The translations under genes and the position numbers were made by a program. The notes below the pieces were generated by a model. It was not told the DNA's origin. It did not search any database and was given only the letters and a program-made list of their open reading frames with translations. From Oasisia sp. SBJ-2009 (Eukaryota > Annelida > Polychaeta > Sabellida > Siboglinidae), in NCBI GenBank assembly GCA_964017155.1, contig OZ024862.1, forward strand, positions 45,315,462 to 45,379,461: DNA of 64,000 nt, in the 5' to 3' direction. Of the stretch, positions 51,116 through 63,360 are shown one piece after another. How positions within the stretch are numbered: the stretch's first letter is position 1; every line of letters starts with the position of its first letter.

Positions 51116-51894
51116 TAATGTTCATGACCATTTCCTGTTCATGTTACCATCTCCCCCCCCCCTCGCTAGTGAACATGTAATATTTAAATAATCGTTGTCC
51201 ATAAACAGCATTTACTTTTCTTTTATACCTGTTGAAAAAACGATTACGTTTCTATATATTAGATTTCCGTATTGGATATATGGTTACTTTTCTATATCAT
51301 TCTATTTCTGTTTTCCACAATATTGAGCCGTGACGTTGTAACTTGTGAGTGTGACATTCTCTCCTGTGACATTTAATTGTGTGACATTTTATCCAAAGAC
51401 ATTTTGTCCTCTAACATTTGTTGCAAAATCTGTTCACAGGTAAACCTTGTTACAGTATCACAAAATATCTCTTGTGCAAATGGTTGCTTTTCAAATAGGT
51501 AGCTTTACCACTCCGTTGTGTGAACTTTGAGTGCCTTGGAGTGAGGTAGGCACAAAAAATATATTTTAATTAATTCTCCACATAGACACTTTTAAATGCA
51601 TCTTTATTGATTTGAAGACTTTCAGGAAACAGGTGCATAATACCATCGACAGTGGTTGACATGCTGCAAACTGCAAAACAAAATTACATAAAATTACCTG
51701 AAAGTTAAACAATGCAATTATATCCCAATCTGTGGCAGTGAAACCAAATTTTAACATGTCACCTAAAATTATGCTTTCGAAGCCAAACTGGAGTGGTTAG
51801 AGATTAAACTGTCAGTCTATTGAAGTCATTGATTCAAAATTTGGGTTGTTCTCATTCATACTACACTGAGGACAGTACAGAGTGTACCAGCACA

Positions 51895-52222
51895 TACTAG
51901 TAGCACAATGACGCTGTTGGTAGAGCTTTGGATTCTCGACTAAGAGAACTAGTGTTCAAATCCTGTGCTGCCATGTCAAACTATGGGCACATTTTCTCAC
52001 TCTACATTGCTTCAGTTCAATCAGCTGTATGAATGAGCAACTAGCTATAGACAGAGGTGGATATTTGTGTACAGATTCTTCTTGCGTTAATTGCAGCATG
52101 GCTGGATGCTTCCCAGAGAAGTTGAGACGGTGTTTGATTGAACAGGTCTGCCAGGGAAGTAAAGTGTAAAGTGCTTTGCGCAGTCCTGAGAACTGGATAC
52201 CGTATGTACCTTTACCTTTTGC
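51895..52222 (+). mobile_element. tRNA-derived SINE, plus orientation
   Basis: The A box region is GCTGTTGGTAGAGC and the B box is GTTCAAATCC. The body contains TTCCCAGAGAAGTTGAGACG and ends AAAGTGCTTTGCGCAGTCC then GTACCTTTACCTTTT. It is the same family as the minus-oriented copy at 37.2 kb. Confidence 0.75.
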
Positions 52223-52999
52223 TGGCCTGGTTAATGGAAGTGTATAAATAAGTGTCTAGCTTATGCTGGGAAGGTTAGCCTTCCCTAACCATTTACATCG
52301 CATCTTAGGGAATGCAAATCCTCATTCACCTGTGCCAACGAAATTAGGATTACCAGCAGGTACTGGCTTTTAGACCTTTGGCACAGACAGGATTTAGTTA
52401 ACCTAGAATTAATGGCTAGAGAACCCACCTGTTGCTGCAAGGTCCTGAGTGATGTCAGCCCCAGTCTCAGGAGCCATGTCTTATGGCACCGTAAGTGACA
52501 CAGAGGGGATATTAATCTTGGGTTTAATGAATTGCTCAGCACTGGTAAATTTATGTGGTGTTCATAAAAAAATAATATAAAATAAGTTAGGTCGGACTTT
52601 TTACACCAAACCTGTGATACTAACAGAATTCAGCTTGACATTAATGAGTACCAGTAAGAATACGTGTGCAATCATTGCACATATTTGAATCTAACTACAG
52701 CAGTGTGAAACATTTTATTACTTAATATTCAGTTTAAAATTTAAAAACGTTTCCAAACCTGCATTTAATTTTTTTTTTATTTGTTGATCTCTCAATGGAT
52801 TTTTGCAACTTGGACCAATAGAATTGTCCGTTATATCACTCATTTTTTTAAATAATTAAATATACAAATATTCCAATAAAAAGTTAAAAACAAATTGGGG
52901 TTAATTCATTTATTTGTTATCATAAAAACATATTTGAGGTTCCCATATTAGGTATAAATGATAGATTCAGACAGGTGCTTGATCAAGCCATGATGGATT

Positions 53000-53480
53000 A
53001 TCTCTTAATAATATATTTTATTTCATATAGCGCCACATCCATATTTGTTTGTGGCGCTTCACAACATATCACTATTAAAATAGATAAAAAGGAAAATTTT
53101 AAACAATAAGATGAATAGTAATTTTGTAAATAAATAAATAATAAACAATATATGTGTATGTATATAAATAAGTAAAAACAATACAGTATATTAAATAGTG
53201 TAGCATTTTTGTAAATATGGAAGTAAATATATCTACAAATTACCTATTTGTCATAAAAATACATAATGATAATCAATCTACAAATTATTCCATAACAATG
53301 ATACTAAAATTAATGTATACGTATGGCTAATAGTAATAAATAATTTAATACATGTAAAAAAGTTAAAACAAATTGCAATAATAATAATTATATAACAATA
53401 ATACTAATAAATAAATAAATGTATCTATTACATATTGATAACAGTAATAAATAATTTAGTAAAAAATACCTTTTAATAAG
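53000..53480 (-). mobile_element. LINE-type 3' UTR/tail, minus orientation
   Basis: On the minus strand GAAGCGCCACAAACAAATAT then GGATGTGGCGCTATATGAA ends at about 53020. The A/T-rich stretch up to 53.48 kb is probably its 3' UTR. No coding part was recognised. Confidence 0.45.
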
Positions 53481-54880
53481 TTAACCAGAGTGAGGGTGAC
53501 ATTAGATTTAAACCAATTATTGAGGGTGATTAATGACTTAATATAAATGTTACATTTAACTATAATTAAACTGATGTATTTTAATACATAACATTGACCT
53601 CCTACGCAGCTTGCATCTAGTGCACCAATTTTTCAGGGATTAATCTACAATTCCCCTGAATAAATGTAATGTCTTTTTTTGGTACTCCCATACTTGTTAA
53701 GCATTCCTACTACTTTTAGGGTTTAGACCTGATATCAGACATGTGCTAATTTATTCACAATGTTATGTGATTTCTGCAATTGCTCCGATTGACATAATAT
53801 AATTTTTTATTTATCAGTTGGGAACATTTTACATTAATGACCATCATTGCAAAAGTACTCAGATTTATATCTTAACAAACAAGTGTAGATACTTTGGAAA
53901 ACCATCTACAGCATCTGTATATAAGCAGCATCATCCGGATTTAAAAATATTCCTAGTTAATCTGAGTAAACTTTCATAAATAATACAAGCATTGACGATT
54001 GTTCAAAAATTTATTTTTAAATGGTGTCAAAACATAAGATAATCTTTATTTTCAATTTGGTGCATTACATAACCTGTGGTTTCTGGGTCTAATTGGTGCA
54101 CTTTGAGTGGGAGGTGCATTCCCTAAGTCCCCAGGGGCAGTCTGGGATCCCCCAGGATTTGGCTGGGATGGGAGACCAACCCCAGTGACCCTACATGAAA
54201 ACCTGCATGATTAAATCCAATTAAAACCAGTCACTGTAATACAGGCCGGTGGTATTTACCCATTTCACTGACCATCTCAACTTGCCAAATGCCAGTGCAA
54301 ACGAATCACATGATTAATTATTAATTTGAGGTCTGCTGTTTGCTTTGCCAGTTTGCTGTCACCAATTGACCATCAAAGAAATGGCTGAGTTCGTTGTCCT
54401 ACATCCTGTTGATTTAACTTTTCATTACCAGTGCATCGTTGACACACTTTATCTATTACTCGTTTATTAATAATTATTTATTAATAAGGTTTGGATAACA
54501 CTAGCATCATATGTCAAACGTGTACTGCCCCCAAAACTAACAAGGGCGAAGGATTGCTTTCAGTTTGGCCGTTGTGTCAGTGAAACATTCAGTGAATTAA
54601 CCGCTGATCCCAATACCACCGACAGCCCGGGAGGATTATTCAACTGAGTAAAATAATTTACAATGAAACTTTGTTATTAAGATCACCTTTGTGGCTGTGC
54701 AAAATCGAACTTAATGGCAAGGTGACCAGTTTAATGGGACTGATTTTTTTTAAATAGTTTTCTTTTACCGAAATAATTTGGGACTATCTTCGAAAGACCT
54801 TTATTACAAGGGGTGTGTATTACAGAGGTGACCATAAAGTGATGTTTGACTGGACATGGTATTCTGGATTTTGCAAATTG
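53480..54880. other. AT-rich intergenic DNA
   Basis: At 54.11-54.20 kb a short segment (GGCTGGGATGGGAGACCAAC) recalls the C box of 5S rRNA, as found in 5S-derived SINEs, but the rest does not follow. Nothing else was recognised. Confidence 0.25.
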
Positions 54881-54892
54881 ACGAAACCGTCC

Positions 54893-55205
54893 GTAATATT
54901 TGGTCGTTACAAATATATCAAACCTTCCGTAAACATTGGTGGTTACACATTTATCAAACCTTCCATAAACATTGGTGGTTACAAATTTATAAAGCCGTCC
55001 ATAAACATTGGTGGTTACAAATTTATAAGCCTTCCATAAACATTGGTTGTTACAAATTTATAAAATGTTCCGTAAACATTGGTGGTTACAAATTTATAAA
55101 ATGTTCCGTAAATGTTGGTGGTTACAAATTTATATAATGTTCCGTAAACACTGGTGGTTACAAATTTATCAAATGTTCCGTAAACATTGGTAATTGCAAA
55201 TTTGT
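54893..55205. repeat. 36-bp minisatellite, about 8-9 copies
   Basis: The unit is CCGTAAACATTGGTGGTTAC then AAATTTATAAAATGTT. Early units end AAACCTT or AAGCCGT and later units AAATGTT, so the array has a direction of divergence. The SINIGGYKFIKP frame is repeat-derived. Confidence 0.95.
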
Positions 55206-55552
55206 GAAACTATCCCTAACCGATATCCATCTTGCACAGTTGCATGGTTGATCGCCGGTCAATGACGCACCAATTATCCAATTATCGGTTGATAGAGGTA
55301 AATGCAAATAGGACTTTGGGGATGCCACTGGTCTGTATATAACACAGGGAGGAGGTGAACCGTGGCCTGCAGTAATTAATGATAGATGAACACACGAGAC
55401 ATTAACATTAATTAATTCGGGGAAAATGTCATCCAGTGGAGGTGACTTGAAGAACGGTGGTCGCTAATGTCAGACGTACCTGAGCATAGATGGTTTGTCT
55501 GTAGGGAGGGCAGATTAGGGAAACAATGTATTAATGGCTGGTGCAGGTTAGA

Positions 55553-55630
55553 GCTAAGGTGGGCTCATCCCGTATTGGATGGGCTAAGGTGGGCTCATCC
55601 CGTGTTGGATGGGTTAAGGTGGGCTCTAAT
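55553..55630. repeat. 28-bp repeat, 3 copies
   Basis: AAGGTGGGCTCATCCCGT then ATTGGATGGG, twice plus a partial copy. Confidence 0.8.
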
Positions 55631-55659
55631 GGCAAAAATGTTATTTAAATATAATGGCT

Positions 55660-56190
55660 GGCTGGATAAAATATAGGGTAGTTGTAATGACATGTTGAGT
55701 AAAATGTAAGTTGGTGGAAATGGCAGGCTGGGTAAAATATAACTTGGCAAAAATGGCAGGCTGGGTAAAATATAAGTTGGTTGAAATGGCTCTGGCGGAA
55801 ATGGTAGGCTGAGTTAAATATAAATTGGCTGAAATGACAGCTTGGGTAAAATATAAGTTGGGTGAAATGGCTCTGGCGGAAATGGTAGGCTGAGTTAAAT
55901 ATAAATTGGCTGAAATGACAGCTTGGGTAAAATATAAGTTGGGTGAAATGGCTCTGGCGGAAATGGTAGGCTGAGTTAAATATAAATTGGCTGAAATGAC
56001 AGCTTGGGTAAAATATAAGTTGGTTGAAATGGTAGGAAGGACAAGATCTAAAATAGCAGAAATGGCAGGCTCATTTAAATATAAGTTGGCAGAAATGGCA
56101 GGCCCATTTAAATATGAGTTGAATGAAATGGCTGGCTGGGTGAAATAAAGAAACTCTAATGGCGGTTTGGATAAAATAATGGTAGGCTCT
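55660..56190. repeat. GGCAGGCTGG-family minisatellite with an 81-bp higher-order repeat
   Basis: Basic units such as AAATGGCAGGCTGGGTAAAA then TATAAGTTGG recur about every 27-33 bp. A three-unit block starting TCTGGCGGAAATGG repeats at 55791, 55872 and 55953, exactly 81 bp apart. Confidence 0.85.
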
Positions 56191-56547
56191 AAGACAGTTT
56201 AATAGAATGGACGTCTCATCTGTCTTCTATCCTGAGTCTGTTTTTCTCGAGGGACGGAAGTTTTCTTTGACATCCTAAGTTTGAATGGGGAAAGATGATT
56301 CTGTAATCAGATCCTCCGTAAATGGCTTGTGATGTTCTCTGAAGTGGCTCGCAGTTACTGGGCCATCCATCACTGTATAGTGTACCAGTTGTCACATAAC
56401 TGTGGCCATCAGTGGTGCACAGTCTCTCTACATAGGTCTATATAGTGTCGTTTACCAAGGAGCTCCCTATGTCCACCAAGGAGCTCCCTGCAATGATGTT
56501 TGCTTGTGAAAAATCTACCTGTGATTTAGATAGCATATCTACAGCTG

Positions 56548-56548
56548 C

Positions 56549-56583
<35 letters not shown>

Positions 56584-56611
56584 ATATATATATATTTAAT
56601 ATATATATATA

Positions 56612-56676
<65 letters not shown>

Positions 56677-56680
56677 GCTT
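56548..56680. repeat. (TA)n then (TAA)n microsatellite
   Basis: TA tracts broken by TTTAATA, then about 11 TAA units followed by AGCTTTATTGCCATATTC, which may be a transposon end. Confidence 0.9.
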
Positions 56681-57025
56681 TATTGCCATATTCAACGTGT
56701 AAAAGTTACATGATAAATTGGAATGTAGTCTGGCGTTGACTTACATAGTGCCTAAATATACAGTAAAATAGAACACGGCAAACAAATATAAAATATAGAT
56801 ATAAAATATACATTGTACATGATATGTTCTTTAAAATAAAATAAAAAAAAAAAATATTTTAATAAAAAAAAAAAAAAAAAAAATATTTTAATATAGTAAA
56901 TAACTAAAGACAACATTAAAATAATAGATTATCTATTTAACAATAATTGTGGTGTAAATTAGTTACTAAAATAAATAAATAAATAAATAATTAAAAAAAA
57001 AAAATATCCTTTAAAAATTTTTTTA

Positions 57026-57204
<179 letters not shown>

Positions 57205-57395
57205 AAGAGGGTACACCGTGTGTTGATGACTGTTTTCAGTGGTATTTGTTTTTTCAGTTTAAAGTACATTACCCATGCTTCGACCATTCGGGAATCTCTT
57301 ACACAACTTGAGCAGCAATGTAAAAAACTTCTCAGGTGGTTGAAAATTTTAAAAACCTGCTACAGTTATTTTGAGAAATCAGTCTCCTGGTTATA

Positions 57396-57413
57396 CCCCC
57401 CCCCCCCCCCCCC
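57396..57413. repeat. Poly-C run
   Basis: About 18 C followed by ATACACACCCACACACAG. Confidence 0.9.
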
Positions 57414-57419
57414 ATACAC

Positions 57420-59340
57420 ACCCACACACAGAATGTGAAACTAAACGTTTGGTTCCTAAACTGCTGTAACCTACCTTAAAAACGTATAGTATTACCTTGT
57501 GGAAGGATATCCCTACTTTTGTTAGTAGAACTAATGTTATTTTTACAGCGAAAACATGGGTTTGGGGGTTGTTGGATGTCAACAAAAAATAACCCATGAA
57601 CTTCCCACACTCAGGGGGCATGTTACACACAGGGGGCATGTTACAGTCAGGGGGCGGTTCTCCATAACACACGTGTGTAAACGCTTACTTACTCTATTTT
57701 AACTCAAAGGGCTGGTGCAACACATGTACTTGGGTTTTCTGACAGCAGCAATTTGAATACAAGCCACTGAGAGCTTTGATCTATTCCCCAATCAGTAATT
57801 AGATTACCTCGAGTTCGGTCCTTGAGAGCAACCATAGGAGCTTGTTGGTTGTGACAAAGAGCTCTCAAGTTGCTAGATAGTATTGCTGTGTGCATGAGTG
57901 GTGGGTAATCTACCTGTGGTGGTATGGTTGGTATCTACTAGTAATCTATATAGCATGCTGACTTTGGTGGTAGGCTGGTCTTGTCTCCTCCCATGTGTTG
58001 AGATCCACTTGTCCTTTTCTAAGTTAATTTGTTGCCTTGAACCAGGAGACCATTCCACTGATGTCTTTAAGAGCTTTTAAGCCCAATTTTGCACTTTAAA
58101 ATCAATTTTATCATAACAGTGATCTTGAATACGTAAAAACTTTCAACATCGTGATGTGCCAATGAGATATTGTCACTGGTGTATCACAGAAATAGTGTCC
58201 ACGTTAATACTGCAGTGTATATTTGCATTTTGAAAAATATTATTTAATTCAATAATGGATTTTAGTTAAGGATGAATTTTCGTTAACAGTTCTTTATCTT
58301 AGTGAAATGGTCCACAGATCTTCGACCAAATAACGAAGCATTAAATCTAATTTGAAGACAGATGCATGACTGATGTGAATCCCAATATAATGACCCATTT
58401 ATATCATATAGATTGTATGTAGCATGAGTAACGTGTGGCTGAAATCACCCAAAATTATATCACATGACCAGAGATCATCCATACTCCTCGTGGGGATTTC
58501 ATTGGCTGATGTGAAGAGGAATTTTTGAAAGGGATATACTAGGGATAGAATCAACAGCATTGCCCCATCTATAGTGAGGATGAAGTTAATTTGTTACCAA
58601 GAACTAGACCTTTGACCAAATAACAATACATTAATTAAACTATGCACACTCATTTATTTATTTTCTATTAAAGAAAGGTGGAAACTGGATTAATTGATTG
58701 GCGAACAACTCACCAGGGAGCAGCACTGAGGCTTTCATTAGCTTTACCAAACACCATGGGACAAAGCATTCATGGAATTGTCTAGCAAGGCAGACGCTTG
58801 CCTGGTCCTACCAGAAAATAGCGGTTTAGCATTTAGTAATTGGTAATGGCGGAAATTAATGGTCAGCAAAATTGAGTTTATGACGAAAACGTTATGACTG
58901 TAATGATGATAACTGCCATATTTGCTTTCTTGTTCTATAAATAGGTGGAAGCTGTTGATTTACGGGTGCAATCGGAATTATTCATCCATTTTATGGGATA
59001 GCATAGTAGCCCCCATTTAATCAGCATTTCTTGTCGTTCACTATTCCAAAGTGGCTGTATCGAATCTAAGATCATATTTCTAGAAAATATCTCGACGCAG
59101 TAAAACTGATGCCTCTCATGTACATATGTAATATAGAATGTCACAGAATTTCATGTAAAAATTGCAGTTTTATCAGAAATAAAGCAGTTATCATATTGTA
59201 GTTTTGTCAATATAATATAAATAACTCATCTTATTGCTGAGTCAAAAACCACACATTTTGAGAATTGTGAGTATTTGAGAACCATGACACGGTACTGATG
59301 GGGTAAAATATCCACAAATGATCTGAGGGAACATTGTAGG
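57420..59340. other. Intergenic DNA
   Basis: Unique sequence with a small GGGGGCATGTTACA direct repeat near 57.62 kb. No exon or RNA gene was supported. Confidence 0.3.
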
Positions 59341-59387
59341 CAGTGTTTAGACTGGTGAAGTCTACCAATGACGGGTGTATGTGTGTG

Positions 59388-59850
59388 CAATACTGCCTGT
59401 GTATTGCACATTACTGCCTGTGTATTGCACATTACTGCCTGTGTATTGCACATTACTGCCTGTGTATTGCACATTACTGCCTATGTATTGCACATTACTG
59501 CTTATATATTGCATATTACTGCCTGTGTATTTCACAGTACTGCCGGTGTATTGCACAGTACTGCCTGTGTATTGCACAGTACTGCCTGTATATTGCACAG
59601 TACTGCCTGTGTATTGCACAGTACTGCCTGTATATTGCACAGTACTGCCTGTGTATTGTAACATACTTCCTGCTATTTATTATTGCACAGTGCTGCCTGT
59701 GTATTGCACAGTACCTCCTGTGTATTGCACAGTCCTGCCTGTATATTGCACAGTACCTCCTGTGTATTCCACAGTACTGCCTGCATATTACATAGTGCCA
59801 CCTGTGTATTGTAACGTAAAGGCCTGCCATTTATTATTGCACAGTGCTGC
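59388..59850. repeat. 21-bp minisatellite TATTGCACAGTACTGCCTGTG, about 20 copies
   Basis: Units drift from ...CACATTACTGCC at the left to ...CACAGTACTGCC and CACAGTACCTCC at the right. Two units have insertions (ATTTATTATTGCACAG). The Cys/Tyr-rich and other ORFs in all six frames come from the repeat. Confidence 0.95.
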
Positions 59851-59989
59851 CTGATCATTACATGTGATTGCCTGGTGTGGTCGCTCAGATCAGAAACCCA
59901 TATTACGAGTCATTGTTGACGCAGCCCAGCATCTGTGTGATGTATTTGCAGGACTCTAGCACAGGACCTGCCTTCTGATTCAGTGTGTT

Positions 59990-60240
59990 TACACAGGCCA
60001 GATGGATCCCTTCCTACCCAGTGTGCACCATTTCTGGTACAGAGACAGAGCCCGGCCCTCCGTCCCACTATCATACCTCAGCACCAGCAGCACCTGTTGC
60101 AGTGGGCCCACATGTTGCTGTTTACAACCAGACATGCTGGTGGGCGGGGCCAGCACCGCAGGCAGCCAATGGGAGTGCAGTGGGCGGGGCCACTGGAGCT
60201 CATTGGAGGTGTTGCCTGGATCAATAGGTGTGTGGTGAGT
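59990..60240 (+). other. Possible exon, unidentified
   Basis: The segment is GC-richer, with an acceptor-like TTTACACAG before 59997 and open frames (one reads VAVGPHVAVYNQTCWWAGPA). No family was recognised and the frame choice is unsettled. A CCAATGGGAGTGCAGTGGGC region could equally be promoter-like (CCAAT and GGGCGGGGCC boxes). Confidence 0.2.
60150..60195. promoter_or_regulatory. Paired GC boxes and a CCAAT box
   Basis: GGGCGGGGCC occurs twice, about 36 bp apart, with AGCCAATGGGAG between them. This is a classic Sp1/NF-Y arrangement, but no transcript start can be read here. Confidence 0.35.
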
Positions 60241-61744
60241 GAGTGAGAGAGTGGATAGACCAATGCAAGTGGTGTGTGTGGCGCTTCACTGGCAATGGAG
60301 ATTTTATCGGTGGCATTACAAGTGTCTGTAGCCACATGGCTTTGGTAAGGTGAGGTGAAGTGATTCGATGGTCTGTCACACCGTCACTGTCACCGTCACT
60401 GTCGTCACGCTACCTTCCTCTGTGTCGATGCTTCACCATGCATGGTGGGATATTCACGGGACATGAGCAGTTTCACGGAGAAATGACTTCAAACAGCGCC
60501 ACCGTTATTTAACTGACAGTGGGACTATTATGCTGTGATCCAGGGACTTGTGAATACATCATTCAAGCCAGGGAAATCACCCTGCACCGTGGATTTATTG
60601 ACTGGACATCGGATGCACCCGATTTATGCCACCCATTAGATTTGTAACGTCGGACAGATTCTGTCACCATCACTTTGACAGCGATATCGTCACGTTCGTG
60701 GTCTGCGGATATCTCTGGCGTCGGGATTGGATTGGGGCCAGTTATTGTCGAGCGAGCGTGCCACTGCTCAGTTAATGGTGATCTCTGCTCCCTGGCGGCG
60801 GGTCATGTGACCAGTTCCTTCACACTGATTATCTTCGTTAACACCTGCCGAAGGCCAAGGTCCGTTGATGGTCATTGATGTGCTGGCAGTTAATGGTCTG
60901 AGCTCTGTGTCAGATGTGCTGTTTGGTTTGTGTGGCCACCCGGCGTGTTTAGCCCATGCGTGTGCATGCGCATGCATGCCCAGGCCTTTGACGCGTCATT
61001 TACTCGCGTCATGAGTCAGTGTCATTATCACAAGCCACAAGTCATTGCGTCATAGTTGATTCTGTCAACCAACATTGCCGGCTGCATTACATCTGAGGCT
61101 TTCAGCACCGGAGCTCAGATACTATAGACACATTGTGAGGAAGTCGCCGAACCATCTGGTTTCTACACATACGATTCGATTGTTTACAAGTTCGACGAAG
61201 CAGGATATCGTGACCCAATAGGGACACAAGCCCCAAGTGGCGGTGTTCACGTCAGCGGACAATCAGGGGCGACCGAGCGTGTGCGCCCGCGTGTTTGTTG
61301 TTTGTGTTTAGCCCGCTGCCCGAGCAGCCCATGTGTAGACGTTGTTGTCGGGCACAAGTGACAGCTCAGTGGCGAGATCGTAATCAGTCCGCCGCATTAT
61401 TTCCGATTCATGCTCCGCAGATTTTCACACGTACTTGCACCGCTATCGCCACCACCACCACCGCACCGCCGTCACCTGCTGTCTCGATCGACAACTTCAC
61501 CGATACAGATCAACCTGTTGCTTACATGATTTCTTATGCGGCTGCATTGTGCTGTGAAGACTGAACTTGTTTGTGGGCGTCAGGATCGCTCAATCAGTCG
61601 ACGCGACACATCGGAGACCCCCATTAAAAAGTCAATGCGCTAGCGAAACCCGCAGAGCAACTGCGAAGGAAACAGCCCACGTAGGGAAAGACGACAGCCG
61701 AGCTCCCAAGGATACAGTGGGGATCACGCCTCGGAGAAACGAAG

Positions 61745-61829
61745 ATGCATGGGCTAGACATGTCGTGCTACCTCGTTCCAAATAACTACTTGAAAGTGGC
61801 GTATGTTCCGACAACGCGACTGTTGCTTG
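61745..61829 (+). CDS. Possible first coding exon of a gene running off the window
   Basis: ATG opens MHGLDMSCYLVPNNYLKV and continues AYVPTTRLLL to a strong donor, CTTG|gtaagt, in phase 1. The upstream 1.2 kb is CG-richer than average, as expected for a 5' region. No downstream exon was found to confirm it and the family is unknown. Confidence 0.3.
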
Positions 61830-62869
61830 GTAAGTTTCTGATCGTCACTAGATGCATAATAGTGATAGTCGCAGTCACACTCCACCGAGCAGTAAAATAT
61901 CGGTTTCAGTCTTCAGGGCGTTTATAGTCAATAGGCTGCGTAATTGTTGTTGGGAGGGGGGAGACAGGGGACCACCAAGGGGGTAATCGGATAGGGCATG
62001 GGGTTCGACAGACACAAACAGTGATCGATGATATTTCACCCTGATGGCTATCGCTTTTGTCGATGTTACCTTTAACCTTGTGTCAAGTAGCGATAGAGTT
62101 GAGTTGCACAGAGGTTTTTGTTATGCTAACTGCCACCGTCTTGATGTTAACTCTCATTTACTATTTCCTTACACACTATGTAGAGTATACGTTATCTGAC
62201 GTAACTGAACAAAATATACGGAGTCTTCTGTATGCAAACATGGCGTACCTGTTTGTTGACAACACCGCCAGATATGTGTTCATTATTAACAGGTGTTCCT
62301 TTGACGAAGAAACCATTACAAACGTAATTAAAACAGCGAAACATGGTCTTTTATGACCTAACATCCTCCTCCCGTGTCGCTATAACCTCACATCAAGTGC
62401 ACTAATGCCAGTCCGCACGATCGCGTCGCCGTTTAATATTTTCCAGTCTTTTCCACGAAACTGGAAATGGATAAGTCATTATCAACCAATGTAGACTATA
62501 CCTGTGTGTCCATCGTTTGACCGGGGGAGGCAGAAATGCACTTGAGTTGAGACTGACACTTTGCAGGCAATCACCATTGAACTGAGGCATAGCCAGAGGA
62601 CAAATGTCATCTAGTTGACATCAGGGCTGTAGGTTTAATATGACTTAATTGTAGCTGATAGCGCTTGCTGCTGGCCCATTAGCAGTGCTGTGTGAATTCA
62701 ACAAGTCAGGGTATTGGTGGTAGCAGGGGACTGTTGCATCTTGGGACTGGAAAAAATTGAACAGAATAGCAAACAAGGCATGCCTGATTTCTTGTACGGG
62801 AAGGTGACTGACCTGTGTTAAAAAAGAAGTGCAGAAGCCTTGGATCATTGGATGTATGATAGTTGTCAT

Positions 62870-62995
62870 ACTGGCGTTACCATGAAATAAAGTGGCTATA
62901 CTACTGAGGTTATGATCAAACGAGATGCCTGTACTACTGAGGTTACCATAAAACAAGAAGACTAAACTACTGTTGTTATGATAAAACAAGAATAA
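62870..62995. repeat. Degenerate tandem repeat CTACTGAGGTTA, about 3 copies
   Basis: Units of about 33-45 bp share ACTACTGAGGTTAYSATMAAAC. Confidence 0.6.
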
Positions 62996-63346
62996 CCTTC
63001 ATTGTCGTAACTGTTAATATATTTTCTGAATCATACATTAAACATGTTCTATAACATTGGTTAACGCAGAGACCACAATAACGAGTAGTGTACTTCATTA
63101 CCATCCTTAATTCTGGTCAACAATCAGGGACTCAGTGTCCAGTTTGACAAGCCTCTGTCCATCAGTAGCCAGTGGTCAGTTTGCTATCTCATCTCCCCCA
63201 GCCAGAGGTGGGTGTGAATGTCCACTAATTGGTCAGTAGTTGGTGTGTATTAGTTCAGCTGTCCACTGCTGGTGGTGGCCATCTGATAGCCCAGCACAAC
63301 ACCCCAGAACATCCCTGCATCTGGGTCCCACTGGGCTGTAGGCCTA

Positions 63347-63360
63347 CCCCCCCCCCCCCC
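63347..63360. repeat. Poly-C run
   Basis: 14 C residues followed by ACATG. Confidence 0.9.

Noticed and set aside
51900..51975. Possible tRNA gene
   Set aside because: A and B boxes are present, but no proper cloverleaf or discriminator end was seen and the sequence runs into a SINE body.
54110..54205. 5S rRNA-like C box (GGGATGGGAGACC)
   Set aside because: Only a short stretch fits. The A box, the expected length and a terminator are missing, so it is not a 5S gene; a 5S-derived SINE remains possible but unsupported.
59343..59858. Cys/Tyr-rich ORFs in several frames resembling a cysteine-rich protein
   Set aside because: The 21-bp unit is open in nearly all six frames, which is expected for a repeat without stops and not for one gene.
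62057..62356. 99-codon ORF with hydrophobic segments
   Set aside because: No recognised family, splice signal or conserved motif. AT-rich DNA readily gives hydrophobic frames.
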